A DNA stretch of 11,518 nucleotides, taken from UBA668 sp052034175. GTDB taxonomy: Bacteria > Actinomycetota > Acidimicrobiia > Acidimicrobiales > Ilumatobacteraceae. Below the pieces are notes generated by a model, which saw only the letters and a list, made by a program, of their open reading frames with translations, ran no database searches and had not been told where the DNA came from. The stretch covers positions 1 to 11,518 of the forward strand of contig JBPOIX010000423.1 in the NCBI GenBank assembly GCA_052034175.1, in the 5' to 3' direction. The translations under genes and the position numbers were made by a program. Positions 5,324 through 11,518 of this stretch are shown piece by piece (position 1 is the stretch's first letter; each line of letters opens with the position of its first letter).

Positions 5324-8300
5324 GTGGATGTCACCGGACCGATCGCCCCGCCCGTTGTGGCCGTGATGGTCGTGCACGAGCCTGGCCCGTGGTTCGACGA
5401 GGTCCTGGCCGGCCTGGCCGCTCAGGATCACCCGAACTTCAAGGCGCTGTTCCTTGTGGTCGGCGAACCCGGTGACCTTCCTGCCCGCATCCGGGACTCC
5501 GTGCCCAACTCCTTCGTGCGCGGGGTGGGCGGGAACCCCGGCTTCGGGGCTGCGGCGAACGAGGTGCTGCGCCTGGTCGAGGGCGACAACGGCTTCTTCT
5601 GCTTCCTGCACGACGACATCGCGCTCGAACCCGGCGCGGTTCGATTGATGGTCGAGGAGGTCTACCGCTCGAACGCCGGCATCGTCGGCCCGAAGCTGGT
5701 GGAGTGGGACGCGCCCGCGGTGCTCCAGCACGTGGGGTTGGGTGTGGACCGCCTCGGCGAGATCGACCCCCTGGTGGAGCCCGGCGAGGTGGACCAGGAG
5801 CAACACGACGCGGTGCGCGACATCTTCGCCGTGCCGTCGGCGTGCCTGATGATCCGCGCGGACCTCTTCCGCACGATTGGCGGGTTCGATCCGGCCATCG
5901 AGTTCCACGGCGACGACATCGACCTGTGCTGGCGCGCCCATCTCAGTGGTGCCCGCGTGGTGGTGGTTCCCGCGGCCCGCGCCCGCCACCGCGAGGGCCT
6001 CGCGCAGCGCCGCCCGGACATCCGCCACTCGGCGCAGGCTGCGCGCAACCGGATGCGCACCGTCATCTCGCTCACCGGCGGCCGGCGGCTGCTGTGGGTG
6101 CTGCCGCAACTGGTGCTCATCACCCTCGCCGAGGTCCTGGCCGCGGCAGTGATGGGCCGTGTTCGTCAGGCGGGGGCGGCCCTCAGTGCCCTCGGTGGCC
6201 TGTTCGTGCGCCTGCCCGCCATCTTCGCTCGTCGGCGCCAGGTGGCGCAGCTGCGCGAGGTGCCGGACACCGAGGTCGCAGGCTTGCAGGTGCGCGGCAG
6301 CGCGCGGCTGTCGAGCTATCTGCGCGCCCGCGGGTCGCGTGCCACCGACCCGGACGCCTCGCAGGAACGGCGCTGGCGGGAGACCGCCGGCTCGGCGCCG
6401 GTGCTGGCCTGGCTGTCGGTGCTGGTGCTGTTCATCATCGGCAGTCGCCAGTTGCTCAGCTCGGGTGTGCCTCGATTCGCCGAGTTCCTCGGGTTCGGCC
6501 CCAGCCCTGCGGACATGTTGCGCGACTACTCCTCCGGCTGGAACGGGCATGGGCTGGGCGGCACCGACGCGGCGCCCACCGGTGTGGCGCTGGTGGCGCT
6601 GGCCAGCGTGGCGACCCTGTTCCACATGGGCCTTCTGCACACCGTGTCGATTCTCGGCTTGTACGTCGCCGGCATGCTCGGCGCCTACCGCCTCGGTTCG
6701 GTCTTCCCCAGCGTGCGCGCCCGCCTCACGGTGTTCATCGTCTACGCCGCGGTGCCACTGCCCTCGCAGCTGCTGTCGGCCGGCCGCTGGAGCGCACTGG
6801 TGGCCTACGGCGCCACCCCGTGGGCCATCCACATCCTCCGTCGGCTGGCCGGCATCGACACCGGCGCAGAGGCCGCGCACGAGGACGCCGACGGCATCGT
6901 CGAGGTGTCGGCACGGCGGCGGTTGCGCCTGTTCGCCCAGCTGGCGCTGCTGACGGCGGTGGCCATGGCCTTTGCTCCGGCGTTCGTGTTCGTGCTGGTG
7001 GGGGTGGGCGCGGCGCTGGCGCTCGGCACGGTGCTGGTCGGCAGCCCCGTGAGGCCGGCAGTGGTGTTGGCGGTTGCTCCCGTGGCCGCAGCCGCAGTGG
7101 CCTTCATCGTCAACCTGCCGTGGTCGGCCACCCTGCTCGGCAGCGAGGGCTGGACGTCCGTCGTCGGCGCTCCCGTCTCCACGGCTCGATCCCTCGGGGG
7201 AAGCGTGCTGGCACGCTTTGCGCTCGGCACGGGCTCACTCACCACGCTGGCATTGGTGCTCTACCTTCCCCTCGTTGCCGCGCCACTCGTGGCGCGGCGG
7301 TGGCGTTTCGCGTGGGCCGTGCGGGCCGCTGCGCTGGGTGCGGTGTTCGGTGCCCTGGCCGTGCTCGACGATCGTGCCGCGTTGCCCTTCCGCCTTCCGG
7401 AGCCCGGGGTGCTGCTGGTACCGGTGGCGATTGCCATCGCCGTAGCCGCCGGGTGCATCGCCGCAGCGTTCGAGGCCGACGTGCTGCGCGGCTCGTTCGG
7501 CTGGCGTCAGCCGCTCGGTGTGCTCAGCGCGGTGGCCGTGGTGGTCGGTGTGGTGCCGGGCATCGCCGCGGTTGCCGGCGGGCGATGGAACACCCCGGAG
7601 CTCACCCTGCAGCGGGTGTACACCGAGTTCGCCGCCGACCCGGTGGACGGCGACTACCGGGTGCTGTGGGTCGGCGACCCTGCAGCGCTGCCGGTGGCCG
7701 GCTGGACGTATCAGCCCGGCATCGCCTATGCGATCACCGACGACGGTCCGCTGACGGTGGAGGAACACTGGTCGGGCCGTCCAGGGGCGGCGGAGGGCGC
7801 GGTGGCGAGGGCGCTGCAGCAGATGGCGGGCGGCGTCACCCTGCGCGGCGGCCGGCTGCTGGCGGCCTATGGCATTCGCTATGTGGTCGTGCCGCTGGCG
7901 GATGGCTTCAACGGCACCGCCGATGAGCCGTTGTTGCCCCCGGCCGGGCTCACCGACGTGCTCGACGACCAGCTCGATCTGTCGTCGCCGTTGCTTGCGC
8001 CGCCGAACTACGTCATCTACGAGAACGCCGCCTACGCACCCGTGCGGGCCACGCTCACCGAGGCCGGCGCGGCGGCCAGCCGCCTGGCGGGCGACGAAGC
8101 CGCCGTCATCGCCGACCTGCGTGGTGCCACCCCCTTCGCGATCGGCGCCCCGGCGGTGGGGCCGGCGTCCGGCGACGTCGGCGCCGGCACGCTGCATGTC
8201 GCAGTGCCGTTCGGGAGCGCCTGGACGCTCACCGTCGACGGAGTCGGCGTACCGGCCCGGCGCGCCTTCGGTACCACCACCGCGTTCGACGTGGAAGCCG

Positions 8301-8635
8301 CCGGCGCCGCTCGGCTGGAGTACGACACCCCCCTCACCCGCTCGCTATGGCTCCTGGTGCAGCTGGCCGGGTGGATTGCCCTGGCCGTGCTGGCCACGCG
8401 CTGGCGTCCGGCGGATGTCTGGCGTCGTCGCCGTCGTCGCACCGGCCTGCTGGACACCACGACGGTGGCCGACCTGTCGATGGCGCTCCCGCCCGGAGCC
8501 GCGCTGCCCTCGGGTACAGCCGCCAGTGAGGCCTTCGACCGCGACGTGTTCGCCGACGATGCCGATGCTGCCTTCCGCGGGGTTGGCGATGGGCGCGGCG
8601 ATGGCACGGACGACGGTTGGGAGGTGGAGGAGTGA
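5324..8635 (+). CDS. Large GT2 glycosyltransferase fused to a polytopic membrane and extracytoplasmic region
   Basis: 1103 residues from GTG 5324. Residues about 9-250 are a GT-A fold, family 2 domain: VVAVMVVHEP at the start, GGNPGFGAAANEVL, the nucleotide/metal motif HDD (96-98), and the acceptor-side motif GDDIDLCWR (196-204). They use an activated sugar in the cytoplasm. About eleven or twelve membrane segments follow: 256-278, about 357-373, several between 420 and 490, pairs near 536-577, then up to about 750. A loop with DYSSGWNGHGLGG (401-413) resembles extracytoplasmic loops of large polyprenyl-sugar-using transferases. Residues about 752-1003 look extracytoplasmic and include AAYGIRYVVVP (847-857), a YfhO-like motif. 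A last membrane segment (1007-1025), a run of six Arg and an acidic cytoplasmic tail finish the protein. Family knowledge suggests lipid-linked or wall polysaccharide synthesis; donor and acceptor are unknown. It is the first gene of a coupled operon. Confidence 0.85.
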   Translation: MDVTGPIAPPVVAVMVVHEPGPWFDEVLAGLAAQDHPNFKALFLVVGEPGDLPARIRDSVPNSFVRGVGGNPGFGAAANEVLRLVEGDNGFFCFLHDDIALEPGAVRLMVEEVYRSNAGIVGPKLVEWDAPAVLQHVGLGVDRLGEIDPLVEPGEVDQEQHDAVRDIFAVPSACLMIRADLFRTIGGFDPAIEFHGDDIDLCWRAHLSGARVVVVPAARARHREGLAQRRPDIRHSAQAARNRMRTVISLTGGRRLLWVLPQLVLITLAEVLAAAVMGRVRQAGAALSALGGLFVRLPAIFARRRQVAQLREVPDTEVAGLQVRGSARLSSYLRARGSRATDPDASQERRWRETAGSAPVLAWLSVLVLFIIGSRQLLSSGVPRFAEFLGFGPSPADMLRDYSSGWNGHGLGGTDAAPTGVALVALASVATLFHMGLLHTVSILGLYVAGMLGAYRLGSVFPSVRARLTVFIVYAAVPLPSQLLSAGRWSALVAYGATPWAIHILRRLAGIDTGAEAAHEDADGIVEVSARRRLRLFAQLALLTAVAMAFAPAFVFVLVGVGAALALGTVLVGSPVRPAVVLAVAPVAAAAVAFIVNLPWSATLLGSEGWTSVVGAPVSTARSLGGSVLARFALGTGSLTTLALVLYLPLVAAPLVARRWRFAWAVRAAALGAVFGALAVLDDRAALPFRLPEPGVLLVPVAIAIAVAAGCIAAAFEADVLRGSFGWRQPLGVLSAVAVVVGVVPGIAAVAGGRWNTPELTLQRVYTEFAADPVDGDYRVLWVGDPAALPVAGWTYQPGIAYAITDDGPLTVEEHWSGRPGAAEGAVARALQQMAGGVTLRGGRLLAAYGIRYVVVPLADGFNGTADEPLLPPAGLTDVLDDQLDLSSPLLAPPNYVIYENAAYAPVRATLTEAGAAASRLAGDEAAVIADLRGATPFAIGAPAVGPASGDVGAGTLHVAVPFGSAWTLTVDGVGVPARRAFGTTTAFDVEAAGAARLEYDTPLTRSLWLLVQLAGWIALAVLATRWRPADVWRRRRRRTGLLDTTTVADLSMALPPGAALPSGTAASEAFDRDVFADDADAAFRGVGDGRGDGTDDGWEVEE
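8619..8631 (+). promoter_or_regulatory. Ribosome binding site deciding the start of the DUF5719-like gene
   Basis: GGGAGGTGGAGGA directly precedes GTG 8632; its GGAGG (8620-8624) is 7 nt from the start. The in-frame TTG at 8617 would place this purine tract inside the gene, so GTG 8632 is preferred. The site lies in the last codons of the upstream gene, so translation is probably coupled. Confidence 0.75.
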
Positions 8636-10092
8636 GCCGCCGTTCGTTGGCGCTGGTGCTGACGGTCCTGCTGCCCCTCGGGCTCGGGTTGGTGGCGGCC
8701 ACCTCGGACGGTCCCGTTCCCGTGCCCCCGACGTTTGCCGCGCTCGGCGAGCCGACCCTGCCCTTCGTGCCCAAGCAGGGCTTTCTCAGCGCCACCTGGT
8801 TCTGCGCAGGCGCACCGGTCGCGGACGGGGGCAACGGTGGCGATGTGATCGTCGTCAACCCCTCTGAGGGCCCGCTGGCCGGCACCTACACGGTCTTCTC
8901 CGACACCGACGGCACGTCACCCGTGGTCGGCTCGTTCGAGGTGCCAGCCCGCGGCACATGGTCGTTGGCGATGGAAGAGGTGCAGACGGCGACGGCCTTC
9001 ATGTCGGCGATGGTGGAGATCAGCGGTGGCGGCGGCTACGTGGAACAGCGCGCCGACCATGAGGACGGTGCCGCCGTCAGCCCGTGCTCCAACAGCACCT
9101 CGGACGTGTGGCACTTCGCCGATGGCTACACCCTCAACGACAGCGTCGAGTCCCTGGTCATCACCAACCCCTACCCGGACGATGCGATCATCGACATCCA
9201 GGCGTTTCGCCCGGGCGCCAATGGCAGTTTCGAGTCACCAAGCCTGCAGGGTGTGGCGGTACGCGGCCAGTCGGTGCTCGTCATCGACAGCCAGACACAG
9301 CGCCTCCCGAAAGAGGAATCCGTCCTTGCGCTCTCCGTCGTGGCTCGGTCCGGTCGGGTCGTGGTGGCGCGCTCGCAGCGGTACGTGGTGGAGCGGGTCG
9401 GTTTCACGAACACCCTCGGGTCGCCGTCGGTCTCCCCGGAGTGGTACTTCGCCGCCGGCGAGAACAGCGACGACATCTACTTCGAGCGCTACACGATCTT
9501 CAACCCTGGCGACGCCGACGTCACGGTCAGCGCCACCGTGCTCGGTGTGAACGCCGACGATCCCGAGTTCGTCAACGTCCGGGAGGACTTCGTCGAGGCC
9601 GGCTCCGTGGTCACGTTCACGATGTCGGACTGGGAACGCCTGCCCACGGGCGCCCACCACCTCGAGTTCAGCACGGAGTCCGGAGACGGGGTGGTCATCG
9701 AGCGCGCCCTCACCCGTCGGGCCGGCGACTCCGGCTTCGTCACCACCGTCACGTTCGGTGCACCCCAGTCCTTCGGCGGCTTCTACCGCTGGAGCATGGC
9801 GGTCGGCACGGACCTGGCCGTGGACGGTGTCCTGGTCGTCGCCAACCGCGCCGGCTTCGACGGCACGGTCACCGTGAAAGCGCTGGGCCCCGGCGGGGAG
9901 GTCGAGATCCCCGGGCTGGAAGCGGTGCCGCTGCCTGCCGGCGGGTCCGTCTCGATCGCCATCCCGCAGCTGGAGGCCGCGCTCGGCGTGCCGCTCGTGG
10001 TGGAGTCCACCAACCGCATCGTCGTCGAGCGTGCCGTGCCGCGCTCGACGGAACTCAACGGCCGTTCGGCGTCGCTCGCACTACCGGGCTGA
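8632..10092 (+). CDS. Secreted DUF5719-like protein with four internal repeats
   Basis: 486 residues from GTG 8632, overlapping the glycosyltransferase stop by 4 bp (GTGA). The N-terminus SRRSLALVLTVLLPLGLGLVAA is a signal peptide or signal anchor, so the rest should lie outside the membrane. Four divergent units recur. Each begins with an aromatic/Gly motif: TWFCAG (Trp56), VWHFADG (Trp160), EWYFAAGE (Trp271), RWSMAVG (Trp387). An N-P/N-R turn follows (VVNPSEG, ITNPYPD, IFNPGDA, VANRAGF), and each closes with a YVEQR / VVERV / VIERA / VVERA strand. Spacing is about 104-116 residues, so a chain of beta-sandwich domains is likely. Cys58 and Cys152 could pair. I recall actinobacterial DUF5719 proteins next to large GT2 genes, which matches this context; no biochemical role is known to me. 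No enzymatic motif is visible, so a structural or accessory role for the glycosyltransferase is inferred. Confidence 0.78.
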   Translation: MSRRSLALVLTVLLPLGLGLVAATSDGPVPVPPTFAALGEPTLPFVPKQGFLSATWFCAGAPVADGGNGGDVIVVNPSEGPLAGTYTVFSDTDGTSPVVGSFEVPARGTWSLAMEEVQTATAFMSAMVEISGGGGYVEQRADHEDGAAVSPCSNSTSDVWHFADGYTLNDSVESLVITNPYPDDAIIDIQAFRPGANGSFESPSLQGVAVRGQSVLVIDSQTQRLPKEESVLALSVVARSGRVVVARSQRYVVERVGFTNTLGSPSVSPEWYFAAGENSDDIYFERYTIFNPGDADVTVSATVLGVNADDPEFVNVREDFVEAGSVVTFTMSDWERLPTGAHHLEFSTESGDGVVIERALTRRAGDSGFVTTVTFGAPQSFGGFYRWSMAVGTDLAVDGVLVVANRAGFDGTVTVKALGPGGEVEIPGLEAVPLPAGGSVSIAIPQLEAALGVPLVVESTNRIVVERAVPRSTELNGRSASLALPG

Positions 10093-10096
10093 GGAG
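10091..10096 (+). promoter_or_regulatory. Ribosome binding site of the thioredoxin-like gene
   Basis: GAGGAG spans the upstream stop codon and lies 5 nt before ATG 10102. Four starts stand in a row (GTG 10096, GTG 10099, ATG 10102, GTG 10105). The spacing favours ATG 10102, or GTG 10105 with 8 nt. The first GTG would overlap the Shine-Dalgarno itself. Confidence 0.6.
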
Positions 10097-10101
10097 TGGT
10101 G

Positions 10102-10548
10102 ATGGTGCAGGCAGTGGTGGCTCTTGCCGTGGTGGCCGTGGCTGTCGGCGTCGGGCTGCTGCTCCGCCGCTGTCAGGTGGTCCAGGCCCCCACCCAACCT
10201 CGGCTGGCCGTGCCGAGCCAGCTCGACCGGGCGGACTTCCCGGCCGCCCAGCCGTGGCTGGTGGCCGTGTTCTCCTCCGCCTCGTGCCACACCTGTGCCG
10301 ATGTGGTGCGCAAGGCCGAGGTCTTGGCCTCCCCCGAGGTGGCCGTGGTGGATGTCGAGTTCTCCGCCCACCGCGAGCTGCACCGCAAGTACGGCATCGA
10401 TGCCGTGCCGATCCTGGTGCTGGCGGATGCCGAGGGCGTGGTGCGGCGTAGCTTCACCGGCCCGCTGACCGCCACCGACCTGTGGGCCGCAGTGGCCGAC
10501 GCCCGCCAGCCGGGAAGTACGCCCGAGCCGGAACTGGGCAACGGCTGA
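10102..10548 (+). CDS. Membrane-anchored thioredoxin-fold protein with CHTC active site
   Basis: 148 residues. One N-terminal membrane segment (about 4-21) is followed by RRC. Then comes a thioredoxin-like domain: strand WLVAVFSSASCHTC with the redox pair Cys62/Cys65, helix, strand VAVVDVEFSA, and the cis-proline loop YGIDAVPILVLAD (Pro103), then VRRSFTGPLTATDLW. About 105 residues of domain is normal for a thioredoxin. The dithiol CHTC differs from the CGPC of thioredoxin and could favour an oxidase or isomerase role, but partner and direction are unknown. Arg22-Arg23 follow the membrane segment and the N-terminus has no charge, so the positive-inside rule would put the domain in the cytoplasm, unlike most anchored thiol proteins. 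It is the third gene of the glycosyltransferase operon, 9 bp after the DUF5719-like gene, and converges on ftsH. Redox service to its neighbours is an inference. Confidence 0.85.
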   Translation: MVQAVVALAVVAVAVGVGLLLRRCQVVQAPTQPRLAVPSQLDRADFPAAQPWLVAVFSSASCHTCADVVRKAEVLASPEVAVVDVEFSAHRELHRKYGIDAVPILVLADAEGVVRRSFTGPLTATDLWAAVADARQPGSTPEPELGNG

Positions 10549-10580
10549 GCCGGCGCCCTCAGCAGGCCAGGCGCAACGCC

Positions 10581-11518
10581 TCAGCTGTTGGAGGGTGTGT
10601 GGGTGGGCACGTCTTCCAGGTGGGCCTGCACGATGCGGGCCACGTCGGCGCCGTCGATCGTCTCGCGCTCCAGAAGATCCTCGGCCACCTTGTCCAGCGC
10701 GGCGCGGTGCTTGGAGAGCAGGTCGGTGGCCCTGGCCTCCTGCTCCAGCAGGATGCGGGCGATCTCGCTGTCCATCAGGCGGGCGGTCTCGTCGCTGTAC
10801 TCGCGGCCCTGGGTCATGAGGTCCTCTCCGAGGAAGACCTGCTGCTGGCTGTGCCAGGCCATCGGGCCGACGGCGTCGCTCATGCCCCACTCGCGCACCA
10901 TGCGGCGGGCGATGCCGGTGGCCTGCTCGAGGTCGTTCGCCGCACCCGAGTTGAGGTGGCCGAAGACGATGCGCTCCGCCACGCGGCCGCCCATGGCACG
11001 GCAGATGACGTCCTCGAAGAACTCCTTGGAGTACGTGTGACGCTCCTCCGGGAGGCTCCAGGTGACGCCCAGCGCCATGCCGCGCGGGAGGATGGTGACC
11101 TTGTGCAGCGGGTCGGAGTTGGGCAGGACCACGGTGAGGATGGCGTGGCCGCCCTCGTGGATGGCGGTGGCCCGCTTCTCTTCGGCGCTGAGCACCATGC
11201 TCTCGCGGCGGGCGCCCATCACGACACGGTCGCGGGCGTTCTCGAAGTCGATCCGCTCGACCTGCTTGCTGCCCCGGCGCACGGCGAACAGGGCGGCCTC
11301 GTTCACCAGGTTGGCGAGGTCGGCGCCGCTCATGCCGGGGGTGGCGCGAGCCATGGTCTCGAGGTCCACATCGGGGCCCATGCGCTTGTCACGGCTGTGC
11401 ACCTTGAGGATGGCCAGGCGCTCCTCGAACTCGGGCAGCGGCACCACGATCTGGCGGTCGAAGCGGCCCGGGCGCAGGAGCGCAGGGTCGAGGATGTCGG
11501 GGCGGTTGGTGGCCGCGA
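10581..11518 (-). CDS. ftsH: ATP-dependent zinc metalloprotease FtsH, C-terminal half (5' end outside window)
   Basis: FtsH is a hexameric, membrane-anchored AAA+ protease that unfolds and degrades misfolded membrane proteins and short-lived regulators. The visible 311 residues, open to the right edge, begin in the second region of homology, ATNRPDILDPALLRPGRFDR, with arginine fingers Arg15 and Arg18 (fragment numbering). They continue through the AAA+ lid (GMSGADLANLVNEAALFA) to the peptidase domain. Its zinc site HEGGH (120-124) fits HExxH with catalytic Glu121, and Asp195 in SGAANDLEQAT is the expected third ligand. TILPRGMALGVTWSLPEE, ICRAMGGRVAERIVFG and REWGMSD are further family signatures. 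The two N-terminal membrane helices, Walker A and Walker B lie outside the window; a full protein would be about 600-650 residues. The C-terminal tail after ARIVQAHLED is short (VPTHTPSNS). The gap to the convergent thioredoxin-like gene is only 32 bp. Confidence 0.97.
   Translation of the reverse strand, partial: AATNRPDILDPALLRPGRFDRQIVVPLPEFEERLAILKVHSRDKRMGPDVDLETMARATPGMSGADLANLVNEAALFAVRRGSKQVERIDFENARDRVVMGARRESMVLSAEEKRATAIHEGGHAILTVVLPNSDPLHKVTILPRGMALGVTWSLPEERHTYSKEFFEDVICRAMGGRVAERIVFGHLNSGAANDLEQATGIARRMVREWGMSDAVGPMAWHSQQQVFLGEDLMTQGREYSDETARLMDSEIARILLEQEARATDLLSKHRAALDKVAEDLLERETIDGADVARIVQAHLEDVPTHTPSNS

Noticed and set aside
5255..6880. Long minus-strand frame antisense to the glycosyltransferase
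   Set aside because: No recognisable domain, composition typical of an antisense shadow, and it would cover the promoter region and the GT2 catalytic motifs of the clear plus-strand gene.
10545..10584. CTGAG...CTCAG inverted repeat joining the stops of the thioredoxin-like gene and ftsH
   Set aside because: The arms are short, the loop is long, there is a bulge and no T-tract; not convincing as a terminator.
11145..11159. HEGGH instead of HEAGH in FtsH as a loss-of-function change
   Set aside because: The fourth position of HExxH is variable and Gly occurs in actinobacterial FtsH as I recall; His120, Glu121, His124 and Asp195 are all intact.

Overview
The window is GC-rich and gene-dense, with GTG/TTG starts and short gaps. 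It reads as chromosome of a high-GC actinobacterium. The secreted SpoIID-type protein with tandem RLxDTR...VDLxGWF repeats, the very large glycosyltransferase coupled to a DUF5719-like protein, and the coiled-coil protein together point towards the Acidimicrobiia (Ilumatobacter/Microthrix-like). That placement is inferred from family recall, not from a marker gene. I see no mobile element, CRISPR array, tRNA or rRNA.

Layout. (1) 1-833, plus strand: the 3' part of a GDP-mannose 4,6-dehydratase gene, cut by the window edge. (2) 877-2208, minus strand: a polytopic flippase-type polysaccharide transporter, convergent with gmd. (3) 2273-4732, plus strand, divergent from the flippase: a secreted SpoIID/LytB-type protein with three C-terminal repeats of about 113 residues. 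(4) 4781-5191, minus strand: a small phasin-like coiled-coil protein with a well-formed promoter. (5) 5324-10548, plus strand: a three-gene operon of a 1103-residue GT2 glycosyltransferase/membrane protein, a secreted DUF5719-like repeat protein (GTGA overlap with the first gene) and a membrane-anchored thioredoxin-fold protein with a CHTC site. (6) 10581-11518, minus strand: the C-terminal half of FtsH, convergent with the operon and cut by the window edge.

Theme. Except for FtsH and the coiled-coil protein, everything here concerns the cell envelope. Gmd makes a GDP-deoxyhexose precursor, the flippase would carry a lipid-linked glycan across the membrane, the GT2 protein would add sugar and has a large extracytoplasmic part, and the SpoIID-type protein probably acts on peptidoglycan. 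The DUF5719-like and thioredoxin-like proteins are translated with the glycosyltransferase and probably serve the same membrane-surface process, which I cannot name.

The most interesting points are: the apparent circular permutation of the SpoIID domain together with its repeat tail; a four-fold internal repeat in the DUF5719-like protein; the coupled glycosyltransferase/DUF5719/thioredoxin operon; and a shared GCTAGCCTC element just upstream of two non-ATG starts, which suggests leaderless or near-leaderless transcription.
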